DNA of 64,000 nt from an uncultured Pelagibacteraceae bacterium. GTDB lineage: Bacteria; Pseudomonadota; Alphaproteobacteria; Pelagibacterales; Pelagibacteraceae. The translations under genes and the position numbers were made by a program. The notes under the pieces are model-generated. The model was given only the letters and a program-made list of their open reading frames with translations. It made no database searches and was not told the origin of the DNA. Each line of letters opens with the position of its first letter. Positions within the stretch are counted from its first letter, which is position 1. This document shows, one piece after another, positions 37,825 to 49,098 of this stretch. The stretch covers positions 1 through 64,000 of the forward strand of contig CACNIK010000001.1 in the NCBI GenBank assembly GCA_902620525.1, given 5' to 3'.

Positions 37825-39395
37825 TATTCCAGTTCAATAGTACTTGGTGGCTTTGAAGTTATATCATAGACTACTCTGTTGATACCAGAAACTCCATTTA
37901 TAATTTTGTTTGAAATTTGGCTCAAATATTCGTTATTAAAATTATATTTAGCTGCGGTCATTCCATCTTCAGATGTTACAGCTCGTAAAACACACGTGTA
38001 TTCAAATGTTCGTGTGTCACCCATTACGCCAACAGTTTTGACTGGTAACAAAGCTGCATACGCTTGCCAAATGTTATTGTAAAGATTGTTTTGAATTAAA
38101 CTATTAATAAATATTTCATCAGCATTTTGCAAAATTTTTATTTTTTCTTCAGTGATTTTTCCTACAATCCTTATGGCCAAACCAGGTCCTGGGAAAGGAT
38201 GTTTTTTTAAAATTGAAGGATCTAAGTCTAAAGATTTTCCTAACTTTCTTACTTCATCTTTAAATAATTCATTTAACGGTTCTATTAGTTTTAACCTCAT
38301 TTTTTTTGGCAAACCGCCGACATTATGATGAGATTTTATTTTTGAAGATTTGCTTCCAGTTGATGATCTACTTTCAATAATATCTGGATAAAGAGTTCCT
38401 TGCGCAAGATATTTAACATTCTTAAATTTTTTGGCCTCCTTTTCAAAAATTTTGATAAATAAATTTCCAATTATTTTTCTTTTTTTTTCAGGATCAACTA
38501 CGTTTTTGAGCTTATTATAAAAAATTTTTTTTGAATTAATCAATTTAATGTTAAGTTTGTATTTATTTTTAAAAAGTTCATAAGTTTGTTTAAATTCATT
38601 TTTTCTTAAAAGCCCCGTATCAACCATTATACATTTTAGGTTTTTTTTAATTGCTTTGTTAACTAGAAGGGCAACTACACTACTATCTACGCCTCCTGAA
38701 AGGGCACAAATAACCCTGTCATTTTTAATCTTTTTTTTGAGATCAGAAATAATTCTATTTTTTTCAATTCCTATCATCCAATTTTTTTTAATTTTACAAA
38801 TATTTAAAACAAAATTTTTGATTACTATGAAACCATTTTTAGTGTGAGTCACCTCTGGATGAAATTGAATACCATAAATATTTTTATTTTTATTTTGAAT
38901 AGCTGTATACCTTGAGCTGTTAGTAGATGCTAAGTTTTCAAAACTTTTGGGAATCTTAATGACTGCATCTTGGTGACTCATCCAAACGCTAGTTTTTTTT
39001 TTATTAAAAAAATTTTTAAACAAAAGTGATTTGGACTTTTCAAATAAAATCGCTTCACCAAATTCCCTTTTTTTTGGAGATTTTTTTATTCTACCTCCAA
39101 ATACTTTTGCTATAAGTTGTAGGCCATAACAAATGCCTAATATCGGAATATTTTTTTCAAATATACTCTTCGATATTGAGGGATAAGTTTTTTTAGTTAC
39201 TGTAGATGGACCGCCAGATAAGATAATGCCTTTAACATCTTTAAAATTTGTAATTTTTTTAAAATTTTTAAGATTGATGATTTCACAGTAAATCTTTAAT
39301 TCTCTTATCCTTCTGGCTATAAGTTTGGTTACTTGAGAGCCAAAATCTATAATGATAATTTTTTTTTTTTGTTTTGAAAAATTCTTAGTTGACAT
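37824..39395 (-). CDS. guaA: GMP synthase (glutamine-hydrolysing)
   Basis: Converts XMP to GMP. At 523 aa: class I glutaminase domain with the catalytic triad in GICYGLQL (Cys) and IQFHPEVTH (His, Glu), then the ATP-pyrophosphatase P-loop [14 protein letters not shown], and the C-terminal dimerisation domain ending [12 protein letters not shown]. Clusters with guaB, the preceding enzyme in the pathway, with a small TPR gene between. Confidence 0.96.
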   Translation of the reverse strand: MSTKNFSKQKKKIIIIDFGSQVTKLIARRIRELKIYCEIINLKNFKKITNFKDVKGIILSGGPSTVTKKTYPSISKSIFEKNIPILGICYGLQLIAKVFGGRIKKSPKKREFGEAILFEKSKSLLFKNFFNKKKTSVWMSHQDAVIKIPKSFENLASTNSSRYTAIQNKNKNIYGIQFHPEVTHTKNGFIVIKNFVLNICKIKKNWMIGIEKNRIISDLKKKIKNDRVICALSGGVDSSVVALLVNKAIKKNLKCIMVDTGLLRKNEFKQTYELFKNKYKLNIKLINSKKIFYNKLKNVVDPEKKRKIIGNLFIKIFEKEAKKFKNVKYLAQGTLYPDIIESRSSTGSKSSKIKSHHNVGGLPKKMRLKLIEPLNELFKDEVRKLGKSLDLDPSILKKHPFPGPGLAIRIVGKITEEKIKILQNADEIFINSLIQNNLYNNIWQAYAALLPVKTVGVMGDTRTFEYTCVLRAVTSEDGMTAAKYNFNNEYLSQISNKIINGVSGINRVVYDITSKPPSTIELE

Positions 39396-39818
39396 CTATT
39401 TTTTTAATAATGTATTTAATTTTTCTTCTAAATTAGATGTTTCTTTACAAAATTTTTTACAAACATTTTTTAAATCTTTGATTAAATTTTTTGTCTCTGA
39501 ATAATTTGATTTTCTTATTTTTAAAGAAGCTAAGTTTAAAATAGCTTCTTCATTTTTTGGGTTTAATAATATCACAGTATTTAAATTTTTCTCTTCTTGA
39601 CTGTCATCATTTTTAAATTTGTGTATTTTCGCTAAATATAAATATGAATTTTCATTTTTAGGATTAAAAACTATATCCTTTTCAAATTTAAATTTAGCTA
39701 AATCGTATTTTTTTTTGTCAAAAAGAGTTTTACCTTTTTCATAATTGCTAGTTTCAGCTTTTATATTTGTAAAAGTAAAAGTAAATATTAAAATAATAAT
39801 ATATTTAAAGTAACTCAT
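39396..39818 (-). CDS. Small exported TPR protein
   Basis: A 140-aa protein with a signal peptide ([18 protein letters not shown], cleavage near IKAET) followed by about three TPR-type helical repeats (ENSYLYLAKIHKFKNDDSQ; NEEAILNLASLKIRKSNYS). TPRs bind other proteins; the partner is unknown. It is squeezed between guaA and guaB with a 4-bp overlap on one side and no gap on the other, so it is probably co-translated. I cannot assign a function. Confidence 0.7.
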   Translation of the reverse strand: MSYFKYIIILIFTFTFTNIKAETSNYEKGKTLFDKKKYDLAKFKFEKDIVFNPKNENSYLYLAKIHKFKNDDSQEEKNLNTVILLNPKNEEAILNLASLKIRKSNYSETKNLIKDLKNVCKKFCKETSNLEEKLNTLLKK

Positions 39819-40894
39819 ATTTTAAAGTTTGTTGTGCTTTTTATTGTTTCGACACTATGAACCATACTCTCATAAAATCCAGCTTTAGTTATTTTAATAA
39901 ACTTCGATTTATTTTTCACATCTTCAATTTTTTGAGCTCCAATATAACCCATGGATGATCTTAATCCACCTTGCAACTGATAAATTATCTTGGAAACTTT
40001 TCCTTTGAATAAAACACGACTTTCGACTCCCTCTGGTACAAATTTAGATCTATCCTTAAAGTTTTTTTGAAAATATCTTTCTGAAGATCCGGATGACATA
40101 GCTCCAATTGAACCCATTCCTCTATATAATTTATACAATTTATTTTTTAGTTTGAATATTTTTCCTGGACTTTCTTCTGTTCCAGCAAATATTGACCCCA
40201 TCATAATTGCATCTGCTCCAGCTGCAATAGCTTTTATTATATCCCCTGAGAATTTTATTCCTCCGTCAGAAATGATTTTTATTTTTTTTTTTTTCATAGC
40301 TTTTTTAACATTTAAAAGCGCTGTAATTTGAGGCACTCCAATTCCAGCCACCATTCTTGTTGTGCAAATTGATCCTGGTCCAATACCGACCTTTAATACG
40401 TCTGCTCCAGAATTGTAAAGCATTTTTGCTGCGTTTCCGGTAGCAATATTTCCAACACAAAGTGTTACTTGTTTATCAAATTTTTTTATTTTATTTAACA
40501 TTTTTATTACATTGACACTGTGACCATGAGCAGTATCAACAACTATCATGTCTACGCCACAGTCAATTAATTTTTTTGCTCTAACTAATTCATTTTGGGA
40601 AGTTCCTATAGCTGCTCCAACTTGAAAATTCAGTTTTTTTACTTTTTTGATTTCCTTACATTGTTTTTTGATATCTAAATTTCTATGTATTACTCCAATT
40701 CCACCATTTTTTGCCATAGCTATTGCCATTTTTGACTCGGTGACAGTATCCATTGCTGATGATAAAAATGGGAGTTTTAAATTGATCGATTTTGATAATT
40801 TAACGTTTAAATTGGTATTTGATGGCACGACAGAGGAATATTGAGGTAGTAGTAAAACATCATCAAATGTAAGTGCCTCTTTTATTGGTTCCAT
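39815..40894 (-). CDS. guaB: IMP dehydrogenase lacking the CBS (Bateman) module
   Basis: NAD-dependent oxidation of IMP to XMP, the rate-limiting step to GMP. At only 359 aa it is about 125 residues shorter than the usual 485. The catalytic barrel is complete: [31 protein letters not shown], the catalytic loop [13 protein letters not shown] (Cys177), and the [16 protein letters not shown] flap. The join [18 protein letters not shown] (around residue 88-92) runs directly where the two CBS domains normally lie. The deletion is in frame and clean, so the gene looks functional but without nucleotide-sensing allostery. Confidence 0.93.
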   Translation of the reverse strand: MEPIKEALTFDDVLLLPQYSSVVPSNTNLNVKLSKSINLKLPFLSSAMDTVTESKMAIAMAKNGGIGVIHRNLDIKKQCKEIKKVKKLNFQVGAAIGTSQNELVRAKKLIDCGVDMIVVDTAHGHSVNVIKMLNKIKKFDKQVTLCVGNIATGNAAKMLYNSGADVLKVGIGPGSICTTRMVAGIGVPQITALLNVKKAMKKKKIKIISDGGIKFSGDIIKAIAAGADAIMMGSIFAGTEESPGKIFKLKNKLYKLYRGMGSIGAMSSGSSERYFQKNFKDRSKFVPEGVESRVLFKGKVSKIIYQLQGGLRSSMGYIGAQKIEDVKNKSKFIKITKAGFYESMVHSVETIKSTTNFKI

Positions 40895-40920
40895 ATAAAC
40901 TTATATACAATTTTATATAT

Positions 40921-41538
40921 TTATAAAGTCTTAATTCCTGCACAGTGTATATAAGTCTCTTTTGAATAATCTCTGCTGGAATCAGGTTTAAAAAAATTAA
41001 CTTCACGAAATTTACTTTTTGCCAAATTTTTAACATTTAAGAAATCTTGACCATTAAAAAGCTTTGAAATAACTACTCCACTCTCCTTTAAAACAAAACT
41101 GGAAAATTCAATTACTTCGGCGCATAAGGCATTTGTTCTAATACAATCTAGGTCCTTATTGCCGGTAGTGTCTGCGGCCATATCTGACACAAGTAAATCA
41201 GCCTTATTTTTAAGTTTTTTCAATATTTTGTCTTTTGATTCTTCCTTTTGGAAATCACAACACAAAAAATCTACACCTTCAATTTTCTCCATTTCTTTTA
41301 TGTCTACAGATAAAATTTTACAATTTTTTAAATTTTTTTTAAGCATCTGAGACCATCCTCCTGGATAGCTGCCTAGATCAATGACTATATGACAATTTGA
41401 AAATAGTTTAAATTTTTTATTTAATTCTAGAAGTTTATATGCTGACCTAGATCTTAAACCAGAACTTTTTGCTTGTTTAAAGTATTGGTCTCTGTGTTGT
41501 TCAATTATCCAATTTTTTGAACTTTTGTTTTTTCTCAT
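40921..41538 (-). CDS. rlmE: 23S rRNA U2552 2'-O-methyltransferase
   Basis: RrmJ/FtsJ enzyme that methylates the A-loop of 23S rRNA late in 50S assembly. At 205 aa: RSRSAYKLLELNKKF (with a catalytic lysine), SAM loop DLGSYPGGWSQML, SDMAADTTGNKDLD, and VVISKLFNGQD with the second lysine. The start overlaps pssA by one base. Confidence 0.94.
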   Translation of the reverse strand: MRKNKSSKNWIIEQHRDQYFKQAKSSGLRSRSAYKLLELNKKFKLFSNCHIVIDLGSYPGGWSQMLKKNLKNCKILSVDIKEMEKIEGVDFLCCDFQKEESKDKILKKLKNKADLLVSDMAADTTGNKDLDCIRTNALCAEVIEFSSFVLKESGVVISKLFNGQDFLNVKNLAKSKFREVNFFKPDSSRDYSKETYIHCAGIKTL

Positions 41539-42326
41539 TATAGAATATCTTCATGTTCATCTTCAGGATTATCCATTTGAATTGATTTCTTGTTATTTAG
41601 ATAAGTAACACAAGCTAATGGTATCGATAAAATATAAAATAAGCTAAAAACTAATAAAGTTTCAAAAGTAAAAAACATTAATGTAACTAAAGCAACTCCT
41701 ATTCCTAAAAGAATAAAAACTGTTAAGGCTGGTTTTATTTTAATATTCTTAAATGAGTATGTTGGTACTTTGCTGATCAATAATACTGCTATAAATAATG
41801 TAAACAAGGGTACAAAATAATTTTTATTTATTATAAAATTAGTTTCTGTAAGCTCTAAAACTAAGGGAGATAAAATTAATAAAGCTCCAATTGGAGAGGG
41901 TACGCCCTCAAAATAATTTTGTTTCCACGAATCCTCAGGTTTAAATTTTGTTAAATTAAATCTTGCTAATCTTAGTACACAACAAACAGAGTATATTAAA
42001 GTAATTGCCCATCCTATCTTCCCATATTTATTAAGTTCCCAAAAATAAATTATAAAAGCAGGTGCTATCCCAAAACTTACAAAATCAGTTAAAGAGTCTA
42101 GTTCTTTTCCGAAATCTGATGTACCTTTAATTAATCTTGCAATTCTTCCATCTAAAGCATCAAGAATCGCTGCTAAAGTAATAAATATAACTGCCATATT
42201 AAAATTAAGATCAAGAGAAAACTTTATTGAACTTATACCCAAACATACTCCAGCAATGGTTAAAATATTTGGTAATATATATCTTGTTTTTTTTGACTCA
42301 ACTATTTTAAATTTTTTTTCTTGCAT
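41538..42326 (-). CDS. pssA: CDP-diacylglycerol-serine O-phosphatidyltransferase
   Basis: Integral membrane enzyme making phosphatidylserine. At 262 aa: the CDP-alcohol phosphotransferase signature DALDGRIARLIKGTSDFGKE then DSLTDFVSFGIAP (the D-G-AR-G-D-D pattern), and about eight hydrophobic segments. Type II PSS as in most non-enteric bacteria. It overlaps the psd gene by one base; together they make phosphatidylethanolamine. Confidence 0.94.
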   Translation of the reverse strand: MQEKKFKIVESKKTRYILPNILTIAGVCLGISSIKFSLDLNFNMAVIFITLAAILDALDGRIARLIKGTSDFGKELDSLTDFVSFGIAPAFIIYFWELNKYGKIGWAITLIYSVCCVLRLARFNLTKFKPEDSWKQNYFEGVPSPIGALLILSPLVLELTETNFIINKNYFVPLFTLFIAVLLISKVPTYSFKNIKIKPALTVFILLGIGVALVTLMFFTFETLLVFSLFYILSIPLACVTYLNNKKSIQMDNPEDEHEDIL

Positions 42327-42970
42327 TATTCTTTTGCTAACAAACTTTCTCCAGCAACAACATTTTGTCCTGGTTTAGTCAATATTTTTTTATTTTTAAA
42401 GAAAATATCTACTCTGCTACCAAATCTGATCATTCCTATTCTATCACCTTGTTTTAAATTTTGATCTTTACTTACTTCACAAATAATTCTTCTCGCAATT
42501 AATCCAGCAATTTGAACTATGATAATCTCTTCTCCCTTTGTGGACAAAATTTTATAGTAGTTTCTTTCATTTTCTTTGCTTGCCTTATCTAATGAGGCAT
42601 TAAAAAATTTTCCCGGCTTATAAAAAATTTCTTCTACTTTTCCTTCAATCGGTGTTCTATTTACATGGCAATTAAATACATTCATAAATATACTTATTCT
42701 TGTGTATTTATTATTTTCTAATCCTAATTCTTCTGGACCATTAATTTCAGAAATGTCAGTGACCAGACCGTCAGCAGGACTAACCAAATAAGAATTATCG
42801 TTAATCGCTACTCGATCTGGGTCTCTAAAAAAATAATAAACCCATACCGTTATTAACAGCATTATGAATGTTAGAAAATTTGAGAAAAGCCAAACAATAA
42901 AGGTTATAATTATTGAAATGGCTAAAAATTTATAGCCCTCTTTATGTAATTTTGGAAAAATGTTGTCCAT
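42326..42970 (-). CDS. psd: Phosphatidylserine decarboxylase proenzyme, short form
   Basis: Makes phosphatidylethanolamine from phosphatidylserine. About 214 aa from ATG 42970 (MDNIFPKLHKEGYKFL). It is the short Psd type: two membrane segments near the N terminus (about 15-50), VSPADGLV, and the pyruvoyl-forming GS pair in RFGSRVDIFF, where self-cleavage between Gly and Ser is expected. A second possible start at 42982 adds four residues. Head of psd-pssA-rlmE. Confidence 0.93.
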   Translation of the reverse strand: MDNIFPKLHKEGYKFLAISIIITFIVWLFSNFLTFIMLLITVWVYYFFRDPDRVAINDNSYLVSPADGLVTDISEINGPEELGLENNKYTRISIFMNVFNCHVNRTPIEGKVEEIFYKPGKFFNASLDKASKENERNYYKILSTKGEEIIIVQIAGLIARRIICEVSKDQNLKQGDRIGMIRFGSRVDIFFKNKKILTKPGQNVVAGESLLAKE

Positions 42971-43040
42971 CATAATTGTCAATAAAGTTTGATAATTTCC
43001 ACTAATATGTATAAAAATCTCACATAATCAAATTATTTTT

Positions 43041-44255
43041 ATGGCAAAAATTAAGGTTAAAAATCCAATAGTTGAGCTAGATGGTGACGAAATGACTAGA
43101 ATAATATGGTCATTTATTAAAAAAAAACTTATTGAGCCATATCTTGAATTAGATATCAAATATTATGATTTAGGAATAGAAAAAAGAGATAAAACCTCTG
43201 ATCAAATAACTATTGATTGTGCAAATGCAATTAAAGAATTTGGGGTAGGTATTAAATGTGCGACTATCACTCCTGATGAGGCAAGAGTAGAAGAGTTTAA
43301 ATTAAAAAAAATGTGGAGATCACCCAATGGTACAATTCGAAACATACTTGGTGGTACCGTTTTTAGAGAACCAATTATTTGTAAAAATGTACCCAAGCTG
43401 GTTCCGGGATGGACTAATCCAATTATTATTGGTAGGCACGCTTTTGGAGATCAATATAAAGCAACAGATTTTCTTGTTCCAGGAAAAGGAAAATTAGAAA
43501 TGAAATGGACATCTGCTGACGGAAAACAAAAAAAAGAATTTGAAGTATTTAAGTTCCCTAGCTCAGGTGTTGCTTTATCAATGTATAATTTAGATGACTC
43601 AATAAGAGATTTTGCAAGAGCTTGTATGAATTACGGTCTTCAAAGAAATTACCCGGTTTACATGTCAACAAAAAATACAATTTTAAAAGGTTACGATGGA
43701 AGATTTAAGGACTTGTTTCAAGAAGTTTTTGATAAACAATTCAAAGACAAATTTCAAAAAGCAAAGTTAACTTACGAACACAGATTAATAGACGATATGG
43801 TAGCATGTGCAATGAAATGGAATGGTGGATACGTATGGGCTTGTAAAAATTATGATGGAGATGTTCAGTCTGACACTGTTGCGCAAGGGTTTGGTTCTTT
43901 AGGATTAATGACTAGTGTTTTAATGACACCTGATGGAAAGACAGTAGAATCAGAAGCAGCGCACGGCACAGTTACTAGGCATTATAGGATGCATCAACAA
44001 GGAAAAGAGACATCAACAAATCCAATTGCATCTATATTTGCTTGGACTAGAGGTTTAGCACATAGAGGAAAGCTTGATAATAATGATGAATTAATCAAAT
44101 TTTCTAAAAGTTTAGAAGAAGTCTGTATTAATACAGTCGAGAGTGGCTCAATGACAAAAGATTTAGCAATATTGATCGATAAAACTACAAAGTATTTGAC
44201 CACTAATCAGTTTTTAGAAGCTATAGATAGTAATCTAAAAAAAAAGCTTAACTAA
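43041..44255 (+). CDS. icd: Isocitrate dehydrogenase (NADP+), eukaryotic-like type
   Basis: TCA-cycle enzyme giving 2-oxoglutarate, CO2 and NADPH. At 404 aa it resembles the dimeric type II enzymes of alphaproteobacteria and mitochondria: [12 protein letters not shown], the substrate serine loop [36 protein letters not shown] (metal-binding Asp), and [11 protein letters not shown] for NADP. Monocistronic; its end overlaps alaS by 8 bp. Confidence 0.97.
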   Translation: MAKIKVKNPIVELDGDEMTRIIWSFIKKKLIEPYLELDIKYYDLGIEKRDKTSDQITIDCANAIKEFGVGIKCATITPDEARVEEFKLKKMWRSPNGTIRNILGGTVFREPIICKNVPKLVPGWTNPIIIGRHAFGDQYKATDFLVPGKGKLEMKWTSADGKQKKEFEVFKFPSSGVALSMYNLDDSIRDFARACMNYGLQRNYPVYMSTKNTILKGYDGRFKDLFQEVFDKQFKDKFQKAKLTYEHRLIDDMVACAMKWNGGYVWACKNYDGDVQSDTVAQGFGSLGLMTSVLMTPDGKTVESEAAHGTVTRHYRMHQQGKETSTNPIASIFAWTRGLAHRGKLDNNDELIKFSKSLEEVCINTVESGSMTKDLAILIDKTTKYLTTNQFLEAIDSNLKKKLN

Positions 44256-46923
44256 TTTTTTTTGATATCTCTTTAAAAGCTTTCTCAACTTTATCCTTGT
44301 CTACTCCTCCTGCTTGAGCAAAATCTTTTCGCCCTCCACCACCTTTTCCGCCTAGAGTCTCAGATGCGATTTTTACCAAGTTAACGGCGTCATACTTTGA
44401 GGTAAGATCTTTTGAAACACCTACGGCTACGCCAACTTTATTCTCAAAAGTTGAAATACAAATTATAATGCCAGACTCCATTTCTTTCTTACCTTGATCA
44501 ATTATTCCCCTTAGTTCTTTTGGTGGGAAGTCTTTTAAAAGTTGTTCTCTTATCTTTATTTGACCTATTTGTCTCTCTTTAATTATATTTTTACTTTTAT
44601 CTTTTTTGATATTTTCAATTTTAACCTGAGCTAATTGTTTACTTAAATTTTTCAAGTTTTCAGATAAATTTAATTGATCATTGTAATCTGGTTTTATTTT
44701 GAAAAATTTTAGTTCTTTTTTAATATTTTCAATTTCTTGATTTAAACTTTTTTCTTTAAGAGACTGGTTTTGTTTTAAAGAATTTTCATATCTCTCTAAT
44801 TGCTTATCTCTTAAAGCCTCCACTCTTCGCACTCCTGAAGCAATTGATGACTGACTTATAACTTTAAATTTTCCAACCTCTTTTGTATTTTTTACATGTG
44901 TACCACCACATAATTCAGTTGAGAAAAAACCATTATTTTCTTTTCCCATAAATACTACTCTTACTTCTTCTCCGTATTTTTCACCAAATAGGGCTAGGGC
45001 TCCCATTTTTACTGCTTCTTTTGGTGTCATAATTCTTGTTTGAACATCGCTGCCGCCGTCAACTATAGCATTTACTACTGCATTAATTTTTGTCATCTCA
45101 TCTTCTTTAATCGGTTTGTTGTGACTAAAATCAAATCTTAGTCTCTCGGGTGAAACTAAAGAGCCTTTTTGAGTAACGTGTTTTCCAAGAGTCCTTCGTA
45201 AAGACTCATGTAATAAATGTGTGGCTGAGTGGTTGGCTTTAGAATTATTTCTTTTAACAATATCTATTTCTAAATTTACACTTTCTCCTACTTTAATTTT
45301 TCCTTTTTTTATATCTCCTGAGTGAACAAAAAGATCACCCATTTTTTTTTGAGTGTCTTTAATATTTATTTCACACCCAGAGGTGTAAATAATGCCTTGA
45401 TCTCCTACTTGACCACCGGACTCACCATAAAAAGGTGTTTGATTTGTTATAATTTCGATTTTGTCTCCAGCGCCTGCATTATCAACAAATTTATTATCTT
45501 TTGATAATTTTAAAACTACGCCTTCGGCTTTATCAAATTCATACCCTAAAAATTCTGTTGGTTTTAATTCTTCTCTGATTTTAAACCACCTTTCCTCAAC
45601 AGATTTATCTCCAGATCCTTTCCAGTTTGCTCTAGCTAAAGCTTTGCTTTTTTCCATTTCTTTTTCAAATGAGGAGCTATCAACTTTAATATTTTTTGAT
45701 CGTAAAATATCAGCAGTTAAGTCCACTGGGAAACCATAGGTGTCGTATAATTTAAAAGCTACTGGGCCTGGTAGAGTATTATTTTTTACTTTGGACAAAT
45801 TATCATTAAGAATTTTCATTCCTCTTTCAAGAAGTGAAGAAAACTTTTCTTCCTCATTTTTTAGAGTTTCAATAATAAGATCTTTACCATTTAACAATTC
45901 TGGATAACTATTTTTCATTTCGTCTAACAAAACATCAAAAAGTTTGTGAAAAAGCGGTGATTTACTTCCAAGAGAATGAGCATGTCTCATGCCTCTCCGC
46001 ATTATTCTTCTTAAAACATAACCTCGACCTTCATTGGAAGGTAAAATTCCCTCAGCAATTAAAAAACTACTTGCTCTAAGATGATCAGCTATAACTCTGT
46101 GACTAGCTATAGTTTTCTCATTAATTGAAGTTTTGGTTATTTCTGATGATGATGCCATTATTTTTTTAAAATGATCTATCTCATAATTATCATGTGTACC
46201 CTGTAGCACAGCAGTCATTCTCTCTAGACCCATACCTGTATCTACAGAAGGTTTAGGAAGATTAATTCTTTTATCTTTAGTAATTTGTTCGTATTGCATA
46301 AAAACGAGATTCCATATTTCTATAAATCTGTCTCCATCTTGTTCTGGGCTTCCAGGTGGTCCTCCTTGTAATTTTTCTCCATGGTCATAAAAAATTTCAG
46401 AACATGGTCCACATGGTCCGGTATCACCCATCGACCAAAAGTTATCTGTTGTTGAAATTCTTATTATCTTATTTTCATTCAACCCAGCTATTTTTTTCCA
46501 TAAGTTAAAAGACTCTTCATCTTCATGAAAAACGGTTACAGAAAGTTTATCTTTGGGTAGTTTAAAATCTTTTGTTAATAAATTCCAAGCATGATGTATT
46601 GCTTGCTCTTTAAAGTAATCTCCAAATGAAAAATTGCCAAGCATCTCAAAAAAAGTATGATGTCTTGGTGTGTAACCCACGTTTTCAAGATCATTATGTT
46701 TTCCTCCTGCTCTTACACATTTTTGTGATGTTGTGGCTGTTTTATATGGTCTTTTTTCTAGTCCGGTGAAAACATTTTTAAATTGAACCATTCCAGAATT
46801 AGTAAACATTAAAGTCGGATCGTTATTAGGCACAAGATTACTTGAGTCTACTATTTGATGATTATTTTTCTTAAAATACTCTAAAAACTTTTTTCTAACA
46901 TCTGTAAGTAAAATTTGGCTCAT
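44248..46923 (-). CDS. alaS: Alanyl-tRNA synthetase
   Basis: Full-length AlaRS, 891 aa. Class II catalytic core (1-240) with [14 protein letters not shown] and [16 protein letters not shown], tRNA-recognition domain (about 240-450), editing domain with [16 protein letters not shown] and the zinc-site [15 protein letters not shown], and C-Ala domain ending [16 protein letters not shown]. Follows the aldehyde-dehydrogenase/DUF779 pair on the same strand. Confidence 0.98.
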   Translation of the reverse strand: MSQILLTDVRKKFLEYFKKNNHQIVDSSNLVPNNDPTLMFTNSGMVQFKNVFTGLEKRPYKTATTSQKCVRAGGKHNDLENVGYTPRHHTFFEMLGNFSFGDYFKEQAIHHAWNLLTKDFKLPKDKLSVTVFHEDEESFNLWKKIAGLNENKIIRISTTDNFWSMGDTGPCGPCSEIFYDHGEKLQGGPPGSPEQDGDRFIEIWNLVFMQYEQITKDKRINLPKPSVDTGMGLERMTAVLQGTHDNYEIDHFKKIMASSSEITKTSINEKTIASHRVIADHLRASSFLIAEGILPSNEGRGYVLRRIMRRGMRHAHSLGSKSPLFHKLFDVLLDEMKNSYPELLNGKDLIIETLKNEEEKFSSLLERGMKILNDNLSKVKNNTLPGPVAFKLYDTYGFPVDLTADILRSKNIKVDSSSFEKEMEKSKALARANWKGSGDKSVEERWFKIREELKPTEFLGYEFDKAEGVVLKLSKDNKFVDNAGAGDKIEIITNQTPFYGESGGQVGDQGIIYTSGCEINIKDTQKKMGDLFVHSGDIKKGKIKVGESVNLEIDIVKRNNSKANHSATHLLHESLRRTLGKHVTQKGSLVSPERLRFDFSHNKPIKEDEMTKINAVVNAIVDGGSDVQTRIMTPKEAVKMGALALFGEKYGEEVRVVFMGKENNGFFSTELCGGTHVKNTKEVGKFKVISQSSIASGVRRVEALRDKQLERYENSLKQNQSLKEKSLNQEIENIKKELKFFKIKPDYNDQLNLSENLKNLSKQLAQVKIENIKKDKSKNIIKERQIGQIKIREQLLKDFPPKELRGIIDQGKKEMESGIIICISTFENKVGVAVGVSKDLTSKYDAVNLVKIASETLGGKGGGGRKDFAQAGGVDKDKVEKAFKEISKKIS

Positions 46924-46967
46924 GCTTTATTAAATACAGATATTTTTAAGGTTGTCTATAAAAGAGA

Positions 46968-47342
46968 TTAGCCTGTTTTTTGCTTTCCGTTGTCGACGAC
47001 TAAGCAAATTTCAGATTTTGTGAGAAATCTTTGACCAGTTCCATTATCTAATGAAAACATGCCGCCAATTCCGTTAACTGCATCTATTGTTAAGTCAGTG
47101 TGTTTCCATTTTTCATATTGATCTCCATTCATATAAAAAGGAACGCCGCCTATTTCACCCAATTTAACATCGTTATCTCCTAAAGGAAACTCTCCCTCTT
47201 TGAAGCACATTGGAGCGCTGCCATCACAACACCCACCTGACTGATGAAACATTAGTTTCTCACCGTATTTTTTTTGTAATTTAGATAGCAAACTTAATGC
47301 TGCATGTGTGGCTGATACTTTCATTTTTTGTGTACGGCCCAT
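46968..47342 (-). CDS. DUF779 family protein
   Basis: A 124-aa protein of unknown function that nearly always accompanies NAD-dependent acetaldehyde-type dehydrogenases. Conserved core: MFHQSGGCCDGSAPMCF (Cys pair), DVKLGEIGGVPFYM, and FSLDNGTGQRFLTKSEIC. The cysteines suggest metal binding or redox chemistry, but this is inference. In-frame ATG at 47324 (MKVSATHAAL) is an alternative start. 33 bp separate it from the dehydrogenase. Confidence 0.88.
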   Translation of the reverse strand: MGRTQKMKVSATHAALSLLSKLQKKYGEKLMFHQSGGCCDGSAPMCFKEGEFPLGDNDVKLGEIGGVPFYMNGDQYEKWKHTDLTIDAVNGIGGMFSLDNGTGQRFLTKSEICLVVDNGKQKTG

Positions 47343-47375
47343 GATATAGAATCATGGGCCAGTATATATTATTGG

Positions 47376-48929
47376 TTAAAAGAAGCCCAATTTTTTCTCA
47401 GCATAAGAAACGTGTAAGTTCTTGTTTTGTCTATAATGATTTAACATCATTTTATGAGTCTCTCTACCTACACCTGATTGTTTATAGCCACCAAATGGTG
47501 AATGAGCTGGATATGCATGATAACAGTTTGTCCACACTATACCTGCTTGAATTGCTCTTCCCATTCTATAAGCAATATTCCCATTTCGAGTCCAGACACC
47601 TGCGCCTAAACCGTAAAGAGTATCATTTGCTATTCTTAACGCATCTGCTTCATCTTTAAACTTAATTACAGAAACGACCGGTCCAAAAATTTCTTCTTGA
47701 GAAATTCTCATATTATTTTTAGCTTCAAAAATAGTTGGTTGAATGTAGTTTCCTTTTTCCAATCCACTATTTAATTTAGCCTGAGATCCCCCAGTAAGAA
47801 CCTTAGCACCCTCTTTTTTCCCAAGATCAAGGTATGATTTAATCTTCTCAACTTGCTCTACAGAAGCTTGTGCTCCGATCATAGTTTCCATTTTTAAAGG
47901 ATTGTCTTGAACAACTGCTTTAGTTCTTTTTATACATTTTTCCATGAATTTATCATATATAGATTCTTGAACTAATGCTCTACTTGGGCAGGTACAAACC
48001 TCGCCCTGATTTAAGTTGAACATTACAAAACCTTCAACACATTTATCTAAGAAATCATCATCTTTTTCCATAATGTCTTCAAAGAAAATGTTTGGAGATT
48101 TACCGCCTAATTCCAATGTTATTGGAATTATGTTTTGAGCAGCATATTGCATTATCAATCTACCGGTTGTCGTTTCTCCAGTAAAAGCAACTTTAGCTAC
48201 TCTTTTTGATGACGCTAAAGGTTTTCCTGCCTCTAATCCGAAACCACTTACGATGTTAACTACTCCAGGAGGTAATAAATCTCCAATAAGCTCCATCATA
48301 ACCATAATTGATGCTGGTGTTTGTTCAGCTGGTTTTAAAACCGAACAATTACCTGCTGCTAAAGCTGGTGCTAATTTCCATGTCGCCATTAATAATGGAA
48401 AGTTCCATGGAACTATTTGACCAACTACTCCTAAAGGTTCAGGTATATTATATGAATATTGAGAATTGCTTATTTCAGCCACAGAGCCTTCTTCTGCTCT
48501 GATTACTCCAGCAAAATATCTCCAGTGATCAATCACCAAAGGCAGATCTGCTGCCATACATTCCCTAATAGGTTTACCATTATCTAAACATTCAGCTGTT
48601 GCTAATAAATTTAGATTTTTTTCTAATACATCAGCTATTTTATACAAGATATTTGATCTCGTAGTGATGTCTGTTTTTCCCCACTCTTTAAAAGCTGCGT
48701 GAGCCGCATCCAATGCTGCTTCCACATCTTTTTCATTTGAACGTGCTACAGAACAGATTATCTCATTAGAAATCGGGCTAGGATTGTCAAAATATTTTCC
48801 CGACTTAGGTTCAACAAATTTACCATTTATATAGTTGCCGTACTTTGCTTTAAATGGAAATTTAACCTTTAAATGAGAGGTATCTAGAGCTGCTGACACT
48901 TTCGAGCTTTTTGCTTGTTGTGTGCTCAT
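47376..48929 (-). CDS. aldB: NAD-dependent aldehyde dehydrogenase (AldB/ExaC type)
   Basis: Oxidises short aldehydes to acids. At 517 aa: NAD-binding [30 protein letters not shown], catalytic Glu273 in [10 protein letters not shown], catalytic Cys312 in [11 protein letters not shown], and C-terminal [16 protein letters not shown]. The GEVCTCPSR form and the DUF779 neighbour point to acetaldehyde-dehydrogenase-type enzymes (AldB, AcoD, ExaC) linked to alcohol or acetoin use. A strong Shine-Dalgarno, AAGGAGGGG, precedes the ATG, rare in this window. The pair is inserted between recA and alaS. Confidence 0.93.
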   Translation of the reverse strand: MSTQQAKSSKVSAALDTSHLKVKFPFKAKYGNYINGKFVEPKSGKYFDNPSPISNEIICSVARSNEKDVEAALDAAHAAFKEWGKTDITTRSNILYKIADVLEKNLNLLATAECLDNGKPIRECMAADLPLVIDHWRYFAGVIRAEEGSVAEISNSQYSYNIPEPLGVVGQIVPWNFPLLMATWKLAPALAAGNCSVLKPAEQTPASIMVMMELIGDLLPPGVVNIVSGFGLEAGKPLASSKRVAKVAFTGETTTGRLIMQYAAQNIIPITLELGGKSPNIFFEDIMEKDDDFLDKCVEGFVMFNLNQGEVCTCPSRALVQESIYDKFMEKCIKRTKAVVQDNPLKMETMIGAQASVEQVEKIKSYLDLGKKEGAKVLTGGSQAKLNSGLEKGNYIQPTIFEAKNNMRISQEEIFGPVVSVIKFKDEADALRIANDTLYGLGAGVWTRNGNIAYRMGRAIQAGIVWTNCYHAYPAHSPFGGYKQSGVGRETHKMMLNHYRQNKNLHVSYAEKKLGFF

Positions 48930-49008
48930 TTCCCCTCCTTGTTAATTTATTAATTAAACCCAAAATTGACAACTTTGTACAGACTTAACTGATAATTATT
49001 TTCAAATA

Positions 49009-49037
49009 CAATTTTTAGTTGATTCAATTTTTAGTTG
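49009..49037 (-). repeat. Tandem 13-bp direct repeat upstream of the aldehyde dehydrogenase
   Basis: The + strand reads CAATTTTTAGTTG (49009-49021), ATT, CAATTTTTAGTTG (49025-49037): two identical 13-mers with a 16-base period, about 80-110 bases before the aldehyde-dehydrogenase ATG. Each unit has CAA/TTG ends, giving partial dyad symmetry. Placement in the only sizeable gap around this operon suggests operator sites, but chance duplication in A/T-rich DNA cannot be excluded. Confidence 0.5.
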
Positions 49038-49058
49038 TTTAAAATTTCATGGGAAACA

Positions 49059-49090
49059 AAAATTAGGGGGTCAATGACCCCCTTAATTTC
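49059..49090 (-). terminator. Rho-independent terminator of recA
   Basis: On the minus strand, downstream of the recA stop, AGGGGGTCA and TGACCCCCT form a GC-rich hairpin around a central T, extended on the outside by an A/T stem with one bulged base, and followed by TTTTTG TTT. It lies within 10-40 bases of the recA stop and ahead of the aldehyde-dehydrogenase promoter region, so it separates the two transcripts. Confidence 0.85.
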
Positions 49091-49098
49091 AAAGATGA

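Noticed and set aside
45461-45739. A 92-codon plus-strand ORF within alaS
   Set aside because: Fully contained in the alanyl-tRNA synthetase gene on the other strand, with no recognisable domain.
47354-47659. A 101-codon plus-strand ORF opposite the aldehyde dehydrogenase
   Set aside because: It lies entirely over the conserved C-terminal coding region of the dehydrogenase, its protein has no family features, and no start signal precedes it.
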